Assembly (NCBI RefSeq): GCF_002217755.1
Contig: NZ_BCFL01000017.1
Span: 462,442 to 526,441, forward strand
From: Streptomyces hyaluromycini
GTDB lineage: Bacteria > Actinomycetota > Actinomycetes > Streptomycetales > Streptomycetaceae
Length of the DNA stretch: 64,000 nt
Direction: 5' to 3'
In this document: positions 52,372 to 60,718 of the stretch, piece by piece
Layout of the letters: each line of letters starts with the position of its first letter
How positions within the stretch are numbered: the stretch's first letter is position 1
Made by a program: the position numbers and the translations under genes
The notes under the pieces: model-generated
What the model saw: only the letters and a program-made list of their open reading frames with translations
Database searches by the model: none
Told to the model about the DNA's origin: nothing

Positions 52372-52393
52372 ACTTGAAACGACCGTTCCAAGT
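52372..52393. promoter_or_regulatory. TetR operator, copy 1
   Basis: CTTGAAAC-GACC-GTTCCAAG, centred 35 bp upstream of the peroxiredoxin start. It has the same pattern as copy 2. Confidence 0.65.
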
Positions 52394-52423
52394 TAGCGGT
52401 CTGCGACAGCCGGCGCCAGGTAT

Positions 52424-52443
52424 CTTGGAACTGTTGTTTCAAG
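52424..52443. promoter_or_regulatory. TetR operator, copy 2
   Basis: CTTGGAAC-TGTT-GTTTCAAG, centred about 25 bp upstream of the tetR-type start. With copy 1 it defines CTTGRAAC-N4-GTTYCAAG. Confidence 0.65.
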
Positions 52444-52458
52444 TTGGTGGGGTGACTC

Positions 52459-53058
52459 ATGCCGGACATCAAGCACTTCGATCCGGACACGGCCCTGGAG
52501 GCCGTGGTACGGCTGTTCTGGCGGCAGGGCGTGGCCACGACCGGGATCCAGGACGTCGTGACCGCGACCGGCCTCAACCGCTCCAGTCTGTACGCCACCT
52601 TCGGCGGCAAGCAGGAGCTCTACCTCGCCGCGCTGCGCCGCTACCAGGAGCAGTGGTCCAGGCCGGCGTTCCGTGGGCTCGCCGGGGACGGCCGTGGACT
52701 GCCCGCCGTCGCCGAGTTCTTCGACGCCCTGATCGAGGTCCGGTGCTCGGGAGAACACGCCCGCTGGGGCTGCCTGGTCTCGAACGCGCAGGCCGGCGCG
52801 GAGAACGGCGACCCCGAGGTACGCGCCTTCCTCCATCGGCACCACGAGGAGCTGCGGGACGCGCTGTACGCGGCGCTCGTCAAAGCCGAGGCGCAAGGGC
52901 AGTTGGCGGCCGACACCGAGCCGGGCGCAACGGCAGAACTGCTGGCGCTGCTCGCCTACGGCGTGAACCTGCGCTCCCGGACGGGTGCCCACGCCGGTTC
53001 GCTGCGTGAGACTGTCACCGCCGCGCTCCGATCACTCAGTAGCCGCACCGCCGGGTAA
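52459..53058 (+). CDS. TetR-family transcriptional regulator
   Basis: 199 aa. HTH: ALEAVVRLFWRQGVATTGIQDVVTATGLNRSSLYATFGGKQELYLAALRRY, characteristic of the AcrR/NemR-like subgroup. A C-terminal domain with RWGCLVSNAQAGAE carries a Cys in the position where related redox-sensing TetRs (NemR type) have one, which may allow oxidant or electrophile sensing. It is divergent from the peroxiredoxin and shares its operators. Confidence 0.92.
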   Translation: MPDIKHFDPDTALEAVVRLFWRQGVATTGIQDVVTATGLNRSSLYATFGGKQELYLAALRRYQEQWSRPAFRGLAGDGRGLPAVAEFFDALIEVRCSGEHARWGCLVSNAQAGAENGDPEVRAFLHRHHEELRDALYAALVKAEAQGQLAADTEPGATAELLALLAYGVNLRSRTGAHAGSLRETVTAALRSLSSRTAG

Positions 53059-53125
53059 CCCGGTGACGAGCTCCGATGGCCGGCCGGTCGTCCGTTCGGA
53101 AGCCGCTCGCCGGGGCGGTGAGAAC

Positions 53126-53455
53126 TCACTTGGGCGGCAGGCTCGCCGCGAACGCGTACCCCTCGTCGATCCATTCGCCGAGCGCCTCGTCCTCCGCGAC
53201 GGCGGAGCCCGCGACCACGACCCAGCCGCGCATCGGCCGGCCCGTCATGTCGAAGATCCGCGCGCCCGGACGGGCCAGTGCGGCGTCCATGGCCTCTGGA
53301 CCCACTCGGACCATGAGGTCGTCGCCGGTCACCCCGACGGCCATGTTGCCGCCGTACAGGAAGGCGATACCGCCGAACATGTGCTTCTCGGCGAGGTCCG
53401 GGTCGGAGCCCAGATGCTGCCGGATCCGCTCCGCCAGTCCTTCGTCGTACGCCAT
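53126..53455 (-). CDS. TfoX N-terminal-domain protein
   Basis: 109 aa. The pattern EGLAERIRQHL...LAEKHMFGGIAFLYGGNMAVGVTGDDLMVRVGP...ALARPGARIFDMTGRPMRGWVVV is that of the TfoX_N domain, without the C-terminal domain of the competence regulator. Such short proteins are common in actinobacteria and their role is unknown. Its start overlaps the stop of the SRPBCC gene, so the two are translated together. Confidence 0.85.
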   Translation of the reverse strand: MAYDEGLAERIRQHLGSDPDLAEKHMFGGIAFLYGGNMAVGVTGDDLMVRVGPEAMDAALARPGARIFDMTGRPMRGWVVVAGSAVAEDEALGEWIDEGYAFAASLPPK

Positions 53456-53913
53456 CACGTGCCGCCTTCGCGATCGGTGAGCCGGCGTTCGAGATCGCGC
53501 AGGTCCTTGCCGAGAGAGGATCGGACCTGGCGGGACGTCAGGGGTTCGGCCAGCCGGAGCAGGCCGCCGGGGCCGCCGCGAACCCGGATACCGGCCAGGG
53601 TTCCCCGCGGATGGGACTCGAAGGAGTAGGTGACGTGCATGGGCATGGGAGCGGCCGAAGCGACCATGTCCAGCAGCCGCGGCGGGTCGTACCCGGCCAC
53701 CCGCAGGACGTAGTCGATGCGCCGACCGAGGAACCGGGCCGTACGGGTGACCTCGGCACCCACGCCGAACCCACCACCGTCCGCCTCCCTGGTCAGCTCC
53801 GCTCTGCGGATGCCCTGGGTCCACTCCGGGTCGTGACGCCAGTCCATGGCGTACGCGGCGACCCGGTCGGGCGGCAGCGGGATCACCCGTCGCACCGTCA
53901 CATCGATTGCCAC
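53455..53913 (-). CDS. SRPBCC-family (polyketide cyclase/START-like) protein
   Basis: 152 aa from GTG 53913. Helix-grip pattern: VTVRRVIPLPPDRVAAYAMDWRHDPEWTQGIRRAELT, then strands GAEVTRTARFLGRRIDYVLRVAGYDPPRLLDM and MHVTYSFESHPRGTLAGIRV, with a C-terminal helix (RSSLGKDLRDLERRL). It binds a small hydrophobic ligand; its identity is unknown. Operon with the TfoX gene. Confidence 0.78.
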   Translation of the reverse strand: MAIDVTVRRVIPLPPDRVAAYAMDWRHDPEWTQGIRRAELTREADGGGFGVGAEVTRTARFLGRRIDYVLRVAGYDPPRLLDMVASAAPMPMHVTYSFESHPRGTLAGIRVRGGPGGLLRLAEPLTSRQVRSSLGKDLRDLERRLTDREGGT

Positions 53914-54084
53914 AGGGCCAGCGTCCCAGCCGGTGCCGGAGACCGCACCACAGCGGACGGATGCGGTCGAGGCCATTCGGAGGCACTGCGAGTGGCACCT
54001 GACGTGGGCGACTCGCACGCTGGACCTCGGACACGGACGACTCGCCACGCACCACGTGATGGCAGAGCCTTTCAGGAGGATCGT

Positions 54085-54822
54085 GTGACCGCTTCGTCGC
54101 CCGCCACCGACGCGCCGCCGGCCCGGTACGACGACCTGCGCGCTCTGGTGATCAACTGCACCCTCAAGCGTTCCCCGGAGACCAGCAACACCCAGGGACT
54201 GATCGACCGCAGCACCGCCATCCTGGACGCACAGGGGGTACGGGTCGACGTGGTGCGAGCGGTGGACCACGACATCGCCACCGGCGTCTGGCCCGACATG
54301 CGGGAGCACGGCTGGGAGACGGACGCCTGGCCCGATCTGTACCGGCAGGTGATGGCGGCAGACATCCTCGTCCTGGCCGGCCCCATCTGGCTCGGCGACA
54401 ACAGCTCCGTGACGAAGCGAGTGATCGAACGCCTCTACGCCTGCTCCAGCCTGCTCAACGACGCCGGCCAGTACGCCTACTACGGCCGCGTCGGCGGCTG
54501 CCTGGTCACCGGCAACGAGGACGGCGTCAAGCACTGCGCCATGAACGTCCTCTACAGCCTCCAGCACCTGGGCTACACCATCCCTCCCCAGGCGGACGCC
54601 GGCTGGATCGGCGAGGCCGGCCCCGGCCCCTCCTACCTCGACCCGGGTTCCGGCGGCCCGGAGAACGACTTCACCAACCGCAACACCACCTTCATGACCT
54701 GGAACCTGCTGCACCTGGCACGTGCGCTGAAGGACCTCGGAGGCATCCCCGCCTACGGCAACCAGCGCACCGCCTGGGACGCCGGCTGCCGCCACGACTA
54801 CGAGAACCCCGAGCACCGGTAG
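54085..54822 (+). CDS. NAD(P)H-dependent FMN reductase/flavodoxin-family oxidoreductase
   Basis: 245 aa from GTG 54085 with AGGAGGA 4 bp upstream. Flavodoxin-like fold: LRALVINCTLKRSPETSNTQGL (phosphate-binding loop), ADILVLAGPIWLGDNSSVTKRVIERL (the FMN-ring loop P-x-W-x-G..S), and GGCLVTGNEDGVKH. It would reduce flavins or quinones with NAD(P)H in the cytoplasm. It is a single gene divergent from the SRPBCC-TfoX pair. Confidence 0.85.
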   Translation: MTASSPATDAPPARYDDLRALVINCTLKRSPETSNTQGLIDRSTAILDAQGVRVDVVRAVDHDIATGVWPDMREHGWETDAWPDLYRQVMAADILVLAGPIWLGDNSSVTKRVIERLYACSSLLNDAGQYAYYGRVGGCLVTGNEDGVKHCAMNVLYSLQHLGYTIPPQADAGWIGEAGPGPSYLDPGSGGPENDFTNRNTTFMTWNLLHLARALKDLGGIPAYGNQRTAWDAGCRHDYENPEHR

Positions 54823-55111
54823 GCACACCCATGGCCGGAACAGCCGCGCGCGGTCCGGAAGCAGGGTCCGTCTCCGCCGCCGAGCGCACCACTCCTGATG
54901 AGGGTGGCACGGCCACGAGGCACGGGCGTCTGGAGATCACCGAGGCGGTCGTTCCGCCGTTCGGCTGGTGGCGGACACCCGCTTGCACCTCCGGCCCGGA
55001 CAGCCCACCTGACCTGTGCCAGCTTGAAGGTGTCCTGTTCATCCGGAACAGGTCGTGGCGTTGAGGGCCGTCCACTTGTGAGCGCGGTTCGAAGACGGGA
55101 GGAGACGGCCG

Positions 55112-56548
55112 ATGGCAGGTGGCGGACGGCCGTCGGGTCCGGCCCCGACCGGTGGGTCGCGACGCCGAAGCCCGGAAGGGGCGTCGGCGCCGAAGCGGCT
55201 GAAGCGCGTAGCCGGCGCTGTGGCGACCGCCGCGGCTGCGGGCCGTGCCCGGACTCGCGCGACAGCACGGGCTATCGGGCAGCTGCCCCCGCCTCCGGGT
55301 CCGTTCCGCCCCGGATTCTGGCGCAGTCCGATCCGCGGGCCCTGGCTGACCTCGGTGTTCGGCCTGGTCCTCCTGGTCGGCATTCCGCTGCTCTTCCTCA
55401 CCGGACTGCTCTCCTACGCCGCCTACAACCCCGATCTGAGCCCCCTCAACGACGAGACCCCCGACAAGGGCATCCTGGGCTTCTACCTCTTCAGCTGGCC
55501 CACCCACCCGTACTGGCTCTACCGGCTGCTCCAGGGCGTGCACGTCACCCTGGGCGTGGTCCTCGTCCCGGTCCTGCTGGCCAAGCTGTGGTCCGTGATC
55601 CCCAAGCTGTTCGAATGGCTGCCGGTACGCTCCGTCGCCCACAGCCTGGAGCGGCTGTCCCTGCTGATGCTGGTCGGCGGCGTCATCTTCGAATTCGTCA
55701 CCGGCATCCTCAACATCCAGCTCTACTACGTCTTCCCGGGCTCGTTCTACCGCCTGCACTTCTACGGCGCCTGGGTGTTCATCGCCGCCTTCGTCGTCCA
55801 CGTGTGCCTCAGACTCGGCCGGATGACCCGCGCCCTGCGCTCGCGCAGCCTGAGCACCGAACTGCGCACCGACCTCGCCCACACCGCGCCCGAACCACCA
55901 GATCCCGACGGCCTGGTGGCGGCCGCCCCCGCCCCGCCGACGATGACCCGCCGCGGCGCACTCGGCATGGTGGGCGCGGGATCGCTGCTCCTCCTCGTCG
56001 TGACCGCCGGACAGAGCATCGGCGGCTGGCTGCGCGGCACCGCACTGCTCGCACCGCACAACCGCGACCCCGGCAGCGGCCCGAACGCCTTCCAGATCAA
56101 CAAGACGGCGGCGAAGGTCGGCATCACCCCCGCGCTCGTCGGACCGAGCTGGCGGCTGGAGGTGCACGGACGCGGAGCGCCACGGATCCTCACCCGCGAG
56201 CAGCTCCTGGCGATGCCCCAGCACGCCGCCGCACTGCCGATCGCCTGCGTGGAGGGATGGTCCACCGAGGACCAGCACTGGAGCGGCCTGCGGCTGGCCG
56301 ACCTCGCCGCCCTGGCCGGGATGCCTGACGCCGCAAGCGTCCTGGTTCAGTCCATCCAGCCGCCCGGCCCTTTCACCAGGGTGGTGCTGCGCGGCAACCA
56401 GATCCGCGACCCCCGAGCGCTGCTCGCCCTCCGCGTCAACGGCGCGGCCCTCTCGCTCGATCACGGCTACCCGGCCCGCATCATCGTCCCGGCCAACCCC
56501 GGCGTGAACAACACCAAGTGGGTCCACCGGCTCACCTTCAGGGCGTGA
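55112..56548 (+). CDS. Molybdopterin-dependent oxidoreductase fused to a cytochrome b561-like domain
   Basis: 478 aa, ATG 55112 with GGGAGGAG upstream. A Pro/Arg-rich cytoplasmic N-terminus (about 70 residues) is followed by about four helices with conserved His (LQGVHVTLGVVLVP, RLHFYGAWVFIAAFVVHV), a b561-type di-haem membrane domain. A fifth helix (ALGMVGAGSLLLLVVTAG) leads to an exported sulfite-oxidase-fold domain. That domain contains LPIACVEGWSTEDQHWSGLRLADL, whose Cys is the likely Mo ligand. It could pass electrons between an extracytoplasmic Mo centre and membrane quinones; the substrate is unknown. Two further genes follow in the operon. Confidence 0.85.
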   Translation: MAGGGRPSGPAPTGGSRRRSPEGASAPKRLKRVAGAVATAAAAGRARTRATARAIGQLPPPPGPFRPGFWRSPIRGPWLTSVFGLVLLVGIPLLFLTGLLSYAAYNPDLSPLNDETPDKGILGFYLFSWPTHPYWLYRLLQGVHVTLGVVLVPVLLAKLWSVIPKLFEWLPVRSVAHSLERLSLLMLVGGVIFEFVTGILNIQLYYVFPGSFYRLHFYGAWVFIAAFVVHVCLRLGRMTRALRSRSLSTELRTDLAHTAPEPPDPDGLVAAAPAPPTMTRRGALGMVGAGSLLLLVVTAGQSIGGWLRGTALLAPHNRDPGSGPNAFQINKTAAKVGITPALVGPSWRLEVHGRGAPRILTREQLLAMPQHAAALPIACVEGWSTEDQHWSGLRLADLAALAGMPDAASVLVQSIQPPGPFTRVVLRGNQIRDPRALLALRVNGAALSLDHGYPARIIVPANPGVNNTKWVHRLTFRA

Positions 56549-56550
56549 CC

Positions 56551-57057
56551 ATGGCACGATTCGTCCGCTGGTACGGCTCCGGCCCCCTGCACCTGCTCGT
56601 CCTGATCGCCTCGTTCGCCCTGACCGGCTACGCCCTGGTACGCCTGTTCGCCGTCCAGCCCTGGCAAGTGGCGATCTGGCTCGTCGGCGCGGCAATCCTC
56701 CACGACCTCATCCTGCTGCCCCTGTACTCACTGGCCGACCTGTCGGCCCTCTCCGTACTACGACACCGCTCCGACGCCTCCGACAGACCGACGGTGCCCT
56801 GGATCAACCACCTGCGCGTCCCCGCCTTCCTCTCCGGTCTCCTCCTACTGGTCTGGTTCCCCCTCATCCTCCGTCTGGCGGTCCCCTACCCCGGTGACAC
56901 CGGCCTGTCCGACAGCATCTACCTCGGCCGATGGCTGGCGATCACCGGCGTGCTCTTCGCAGCCTCCGCGGTCGCCTTCGCCGTGCGACTGCGCCGCGTG
57001 CACCGGCCCGGCGGCGACGAGAGCCGACCCTCTGCCGGGCCCGGCACAGCGCCGTGA
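56551..57057 (+). CDS. Four-helix membrane protein of unknown function
   Basis: 168 aa, ATG 56551, 2 bp after the Mo-oxidoreductase stop. Four hydrophobic helices (GPLHLLVLIASFALTGYAL, WQVAIWLVGAAILHDLILLPLYSLA, VPAFLSGLLLLVWFPLILRL, LAITGVLFAASAVAFAVRL) and basic cytoplasmic ends. No motif for a known enzyme. The tight spacing suggests it is a partner or assembly factor of the Mo-oxidoreductase. Confidence 0.75.
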   Translation: MARFVRWYGSGPLHLLVLIASFALTGYALVRLFAVQPWQVAIWLVGAAILHDLILLPLYSLADLSALSVLRHRSDASDRPTVPWINHLRVPAFLSGLLLLVWFPLILRLAVPYPGDTGLSDSIYLGRWLAITGVLFAASAVAFAVRLRRVHRPGGDESRPSAGPGTAP

Positions 57058-57776
57058 CCACGGACGAGAACGAGCTGTACGACGCCGACGAGGACCCGTA
57101 CGCCCTCGCCCTCCGCCCCGGCCGGGAACCGGTCTACCTGCGGCTGGACGACGGGCGCCGCATCCGGATGCCGGTCCACCGCTGGCACGAGCAGCCCACG
57201 GCGGCCGACAACACCGTCCTGGAACGCTGCACCGGCCCCGTCATCGACATCGGCTGCGGCCCGGGCCGCATGTGCAGAGCACTCCTCAGCCGGGGAGTCT
57301 TCGCCCTCGGGGTCGACATCACACCTCGCGCGGTCGCACTGACCACCGCCCTGGGCGGGCTGGCACTGCGGGCATCTGTCTTCGACCGGCTACCGGCCGA
57401 GAAAGGCTGGCGGACGGTGCTGCTCATCGACGGCAACATCGGCATCGGAGGCGACCCCCATGGCCTGCTGCGCCGCTGCGGCGGCCTCATCGCCCCCACC
57501 GGGTGCCTCGTCGTCGAGGTCGATCCGAGGGACGTGCAAGAGCAGTGCACCGCCCGGTTCGAGAACGTCCAGGGCCAGGCCGGACCGTACTTTCCCTGGG
57601 CCCGACTGGGACGACCGGCGCTCCACAGGATCGCCGCCGACCTCGCCCTCGCCGTCACCGACCAGTGGACGAGCGAACACCGCTGCTTCGCCACCCTCAC
57701 CCACCAGAGATCATCCTGCGACCGCCCTGACGCGGACCCCACAGCGACGGAAGACGGCGGGGCCGCGGTCGTCTGA
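57054..57776 (+). CDS. Class I SAM-dependent methyltransferase
   Basis: 240 aa, GTGA overlap with the membrane-protein gene. Motif I VIDIGCGPGRMCRALLSRG, acidic GVDITPRAV, and VLLIDGNIGIGGDPHGLLRRC. The N-terminal GREPVYLRLDDGRRIRMPVHRWHEQPTAAD is characteristic of a methyltransferase group that accompanies Mo-oxidoreductase/b561 genes in actinobacteria. Substrate unknown. Last gene of the three-gene unit. An IS110 remnant begins some 35 bp downstream. Confidence 0.8.
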   Translation: MTTDENELYDADEDPYALALRPGREPVYLRLDDGRRIRMPVHRWHEQPTAADNTVLERCTGPVIDIGCGPGRMCRALLSRGVFALGVDITPRAVALTTALGGLALRASVFDRLPAEKGWRTVLLIDGNIGIGGDPHGLLRRCGGLIAPTGCLVVEVDPRDVQEQCTARFENVQGQAGPYFPWARLGRPALHRIAADLALAVTDQWTSEHRCFATLTHQRSSCDRPDADPTATEDGGAAVV

Positions 57777-57811
57777 GCCGAACACTGCCCCGCTCCCCTC
57801 CGCTGCCTGGG

Positions 57812-58250
57812 GTCGAGCGTCCGAACGAACCGGGCGATAACCTGCTCGCCGGGAACGGAAGTGTGCTGCCGCTCTGCGGCCTCCACGGCCTTCTTCGCAA
57901 GCTTCTCCGGGCTGCGGACGCCACGCGTGCGCAGCCATCGTGTGAGCCGCGCGGTCCCGAGGCACCGGAGGGCTGCCGGCGTCCGATAGCCGGCCAGCAG
58001 GACGAGTGTTCCAGCGCTGGTCAGGACAAGCGCGCGTTCCAGCGCAGGGAACATGCTGGCCAAGGCGGCGCGCAGCCGATTGATGGACCGGGCGCGGCCG
58101 CGAACGAGGTCGGTGCGGCGGTTCGTCAGGAGCCGGAGTTCGATGCTGGTCTCATCGTTGGGCCTGAGTTCCTGGAGGTCACGGCGGATCCAAGCCTGGT
58201 CGGCGATGACGAGTGAGTCGCGGGCGTCGATCTTGCCCTCGCCTCTCCGG
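57812..58250 (-). pseudogene. IS110-family transposase remnant
   Basis: The minus frame reads GEGKIDARDSLVIADQAWIR, RDLQELRPNDETSIELRLLT, then RARSINRLRAALASMFPALERAL, LAGYRTPAALRCLG and AVEAAERQHTSVPGE: the central part of an IS110 (DEDD-type) transposase. The N-terminal catalytic part before GEGKIDARD and the C-terminal transposase_20 part are missing, so it cannot move itself. The right break abuts another gene fragment. Confidence 0.8.
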
Positions 58251-58258
58251 CTCACGCC

Positions 58259-58426
58259 GACAACGACAGCAACTTCGGCCCCGGTGTGAACGCCGCGAAC
58301 AACTGGAACTTCAGCGCGGCCGCGGTGTACTTCCAGGAACTGGCCGTGGTTCCGGTGGGCGGCGCATCCGCCGGGGACGCCCTCAACCACTGCGTGAACG
58401 GAAACGTGCTCAACCACTCCGGCTGA
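58259..58426 (+). pseudogene. C-terminal fragment of a small secreted protein
   Basis: The plus frame starts immediately right of the IS110 remnant and reads DNDSNFGPGVNAANNWNFSA, AAVYFQELAVVPVGG, then ALNHCVNGNVLNHSG and a stop. The Asn-rich composition resembles small secreted actinomycete proteins, but the signal-peptide half is missing, presumably removed by the insertion. Family unknown. Confidence 0.5.
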
Positions 58427-58567
58427 CCGAAAGCCGTGTCGGCCCCTCAGCCCCGGGTCATCACTGCTCCGGGGCTGCTCTCCGAGACGGATGGCGAGCA
58501 GCAGCCTCTCCGCCCCGCACACGATCCCCCGCACGGCTTCGAGACACCCGGACAAGCAGACCTCAGG

Positions 58568-58711
58568 TCAGCGCTTCTTCGTCTTCTTGCGCTGCGGCGG
58601 AGTCCACTCACCTCGGTGCAACTGGCAGCGGGAGTAGCCGATCATCGCCGGATTCTGGCACCGTTTGCCAGTCTTGGTCTGAGTCGACCCACACTTGACC
58701 TGCTTGCCCAT
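58568..58711 (-). CDS. 47-residue Cys-rich basic protein
   Basis: ATG 58711 with GGGGAGG 6 bp upstream, an excellent start. The protein MGKQVKCGSTQTKTGKRCQN continues PAMIGYSRCQLHRGEW and ends in a Lys/Arg-rich tail. The spacing C-x9-C-x9-C-x2-H, with T-K-T-G-K-R-C, is that of tiny zinc-binding proteins of the DUF5763 type. It probably binds zinc and, given the basic tail, nucleic acid. Its size would let it escape many gene finders. It is isolated among decayed sequence. Confidence 0.6.
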   Translation of the reverse strand: MGKQVKCGSTQTKTGKRCQNPAMIGYSRCQLHRGEWTPPQRKKTKKR

Positions 58712-59690
58712 TCGTCCTCCCCAGTCCGGTCGAGGCGGCCCACGCCGAACCCATCGTCACCGGACTGAGGCACTCATCGCCCTGTTTGCAGCTTCATTCG
58801 GCCGATTCGATGCCCTTCTTGCCTGAATCATGACATTTCAATGTTCAGGCCGATCACTGACCGACTGCCGAACAGGCATCGCCGCCCTGCTGCATGACGG
58901 CGTTCTGGTCGCACCGATGGAGCGCTGGATGCCCTGGCCCTTCGAACGCAGCGACGGCCTGCTGTGCGCGGTCAGCCTCTCCGATCCTCACTCCCGCTCC
59001 CCCGCCGAGCTCCGGCATCCGTTCGGTTCGCGGCTTTGGTGAAGCCCCCGACCGGTAGCCGTTGGCGGTGACCATGACCGCGGCGGCCGGAAGCTCCGGT
59101 GCGCCGCGGTCGCGTACGACACCACTGAACGCGCGCACATAGCTCTCCACAGGCGGCCACGACACGACCGACCGGCAGCACCGCGAGCTGCGATGCGACA
59201 CCGGCTGCGAGGGCGCGCGGACCGCCGCCGAGGTGCAGTGCCGCGAACGCGAGAGCCAGGGGAGCGACGGCCGAGCCCGACCACGACAGCAGGCAGGCGG
59301 GCGGGCGGCGAAGTGCAGCCGGAAGCCGCGGTGGACAAGCGGCTCTCCGGCTTCAGCAAGCCGGCCTCGCCATCCGCCCGCAGGATCGGCCTCGCTCCCG
59401 CCGACTACGACGGCCAGAAGATCGCTGCGACTCCACTACAGCGGCTCGGCCAGGCCCGGCAGAACCGCGCCCGGCCGAGCCCGGACTCGACGAGCGAAGG
59501 CCAACGAGTCCCAGGTACACCTGTCGTAGACGAGATAGCGGTGAACTCGACCTTCGCTAAAGCGACTTCGCAGGCATCCCGCCACGAAGTGGCGCAGGTC
59601 ACAGAAAATGCGTCTCGCAATTCGAGACGATCCAGGTTGCCGTTGCCGAAGTGGCGCCTTGGGGCCCCTGCGGCGACCCCCGAGCGTCGA
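58712..59690. other. Decayed region left of attachment module 4
   Basis: About 1 kb without a convincing gene. One stretch (58860-58980 plus strand: GIAALLHDGVLVAPMERWMP, WPFERSDGLLCAVSL) has protein-like character but no family and no clear ends. It is consistent with erosion at the cassette border. Confidence 0.4.
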
Positions 59691-59728
59691 CTTAGGGCAC
59701 ACAGAGGGCATGAAACCCTTAAATTGGA

Positions 59729-59821
59729 CTAGACAACAAACAAACCCCAGGCCGCTGACCTGGGGTTTCAATCTGGAGCGGGTGACGAGAATCGAACTCG
59801 CGCTCTCAGCTTGGGAAGCTG
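59729..59821 (-). repeat. Attachment module 4: tRNA-Gly(CCC) 3' fragment (left half of module)
   Basis: tRNA 3' fragment at 59774-59819, identical to modules 1 and 2, with two further bases (tg) that also match the anticodon stem of an intact tRNA-Gly(CCC). ctagacaacaa is at 59729, again exactly 45 bp before the CCA end, preceded by cgtcgacttagggcac as at module 3. To the right the usual arm is missing and a different, second-type arm follows (59903-59947). It marks the border between cassette C and a different kind of element. Confidence 0.85.
59742..59768. terminator. Hairpin at attachment module 4
   Basis: Perfect 10-bp stem aaaccccagg / cctggggttt with a 7-nt loop, as at module 2. Confidence 0.75.
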
Positions 59822-59902
59822 CGGGCACATCCGGCCGGATCGGGGGTTGACCTGGTCAAACGGCTGAGCCACGGCGTTGTCGGTGTCGCTTGCTTTCACC
59901 GT

Positions 59903-59947
59903 GATTCCCCGCTGTTCCCCGCTCGATCTGGTGCGCTTGTGGTGCGG
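59903..59947. repeat. Second-type attachment arm, copy beside module 4
   Basis: GATTCCCCGCTGTTCCCCGC followed by tctggtgcgcttgtggtgcgg. Nearly the same two-part motif occurs at 19127-19169 and, more diverged, at 61288-61338. Short direct repeats of this type are integrase arm sites in many actinomycete elements. Confidence 0.55.
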
Positions 59948-59986
59948 AGTCGTGTGATGCTCAGCGGATCGCGTTCCTGAGCCGCT

Positions 59987-60388
59987 TCACCACTTCCGCC
60001 ACTTGTTCGTGAGCTGGTACGGGCCGAGGCCATGACGTGCGGTCAAGGCGACTACATCGACGCCGTGCTCGGTGAGTGATTCGTCGATGTAGTCGCACAG
60101 AGCTTCGCGTTCGTCGGTTTCGAAGGTGCCACCGTTGTCGGCGTCGTTCGCCGCGTTGAGGGCCAGGACGACGCTTTTGACAACAGCAAAGACCTGCTCG
60201 TCGCTCGCCTCACCAAGTCCATGAAGCTCGCCCTCAAAGGCGTCGAGGAGTACGTCGGTCGCCACAAGTAGCTCCTCGGGGTACAGCACTGCCACGCAGG
60301 CACACTCGGGGTCCAGGGTGCCGTCGGCAAGCTCCTGGGCTTCCTCAGCTATGCCACGCCGCCAGCTCGTAGTCGGTCTCTCAGCCAT
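59987..60388 (-). CDS. Hypothetical acidic protein
   Basis: 133 aa, ATG 60388. Acidic, soluble, with helices ELADGTLDPECACVAVLYPEELLVATDVLLDAFEGEL and DEQVFAVVKSVVLALNAANDADNGGTFETDEREALCDYIDESL, ending HGLGPYQLTNKWRKW. No family recognised. The size and acidic helical character resemble immunity-type proteins found singly in genomic islands, but this is only an impression. Confidence 0.6.
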   Translation of the reverse strand: MAERPTTSWRRGIAEEAQELADGTLDPECACVAVLYPEELLVATDVLLDAFEGELHGLGEASDEQVFAVVKSVVLALNAANDADNGGTFETDEREALCDYIDESLTEHGVDVVALTARHGLGPYQLTNKWRKW

Positions 60389-60718
60389 AGGCGGGACCGT
60401 ACAGGCCAGGACTGACAGTGAACTGAAGCCACCACGCTACCGGCGCTCTCTCAGCGCTGCGCACACGCTTTCCAACTGTGGTGGTGGGGTGTTGGACTGG
60501 GTGCCAGGGCGTTCACCTGCGTTCACGTACGGTTGAGCATGCCCTATCGATCACCGTTGAACGGCCGTGAACGTGGCTGAATGAGACGGAAACTGAGACG
60601 GCCGGACTCGTCATCGCAGCATGTCAGCGCGCCCGGTGTGCGGATCCGCGTTGACTCGCGGGGGAGGCCAGGAGGGCGCCAGGATTGGCCTCGGGTGGGG
60701 GTACGTCCATGCGGGACC

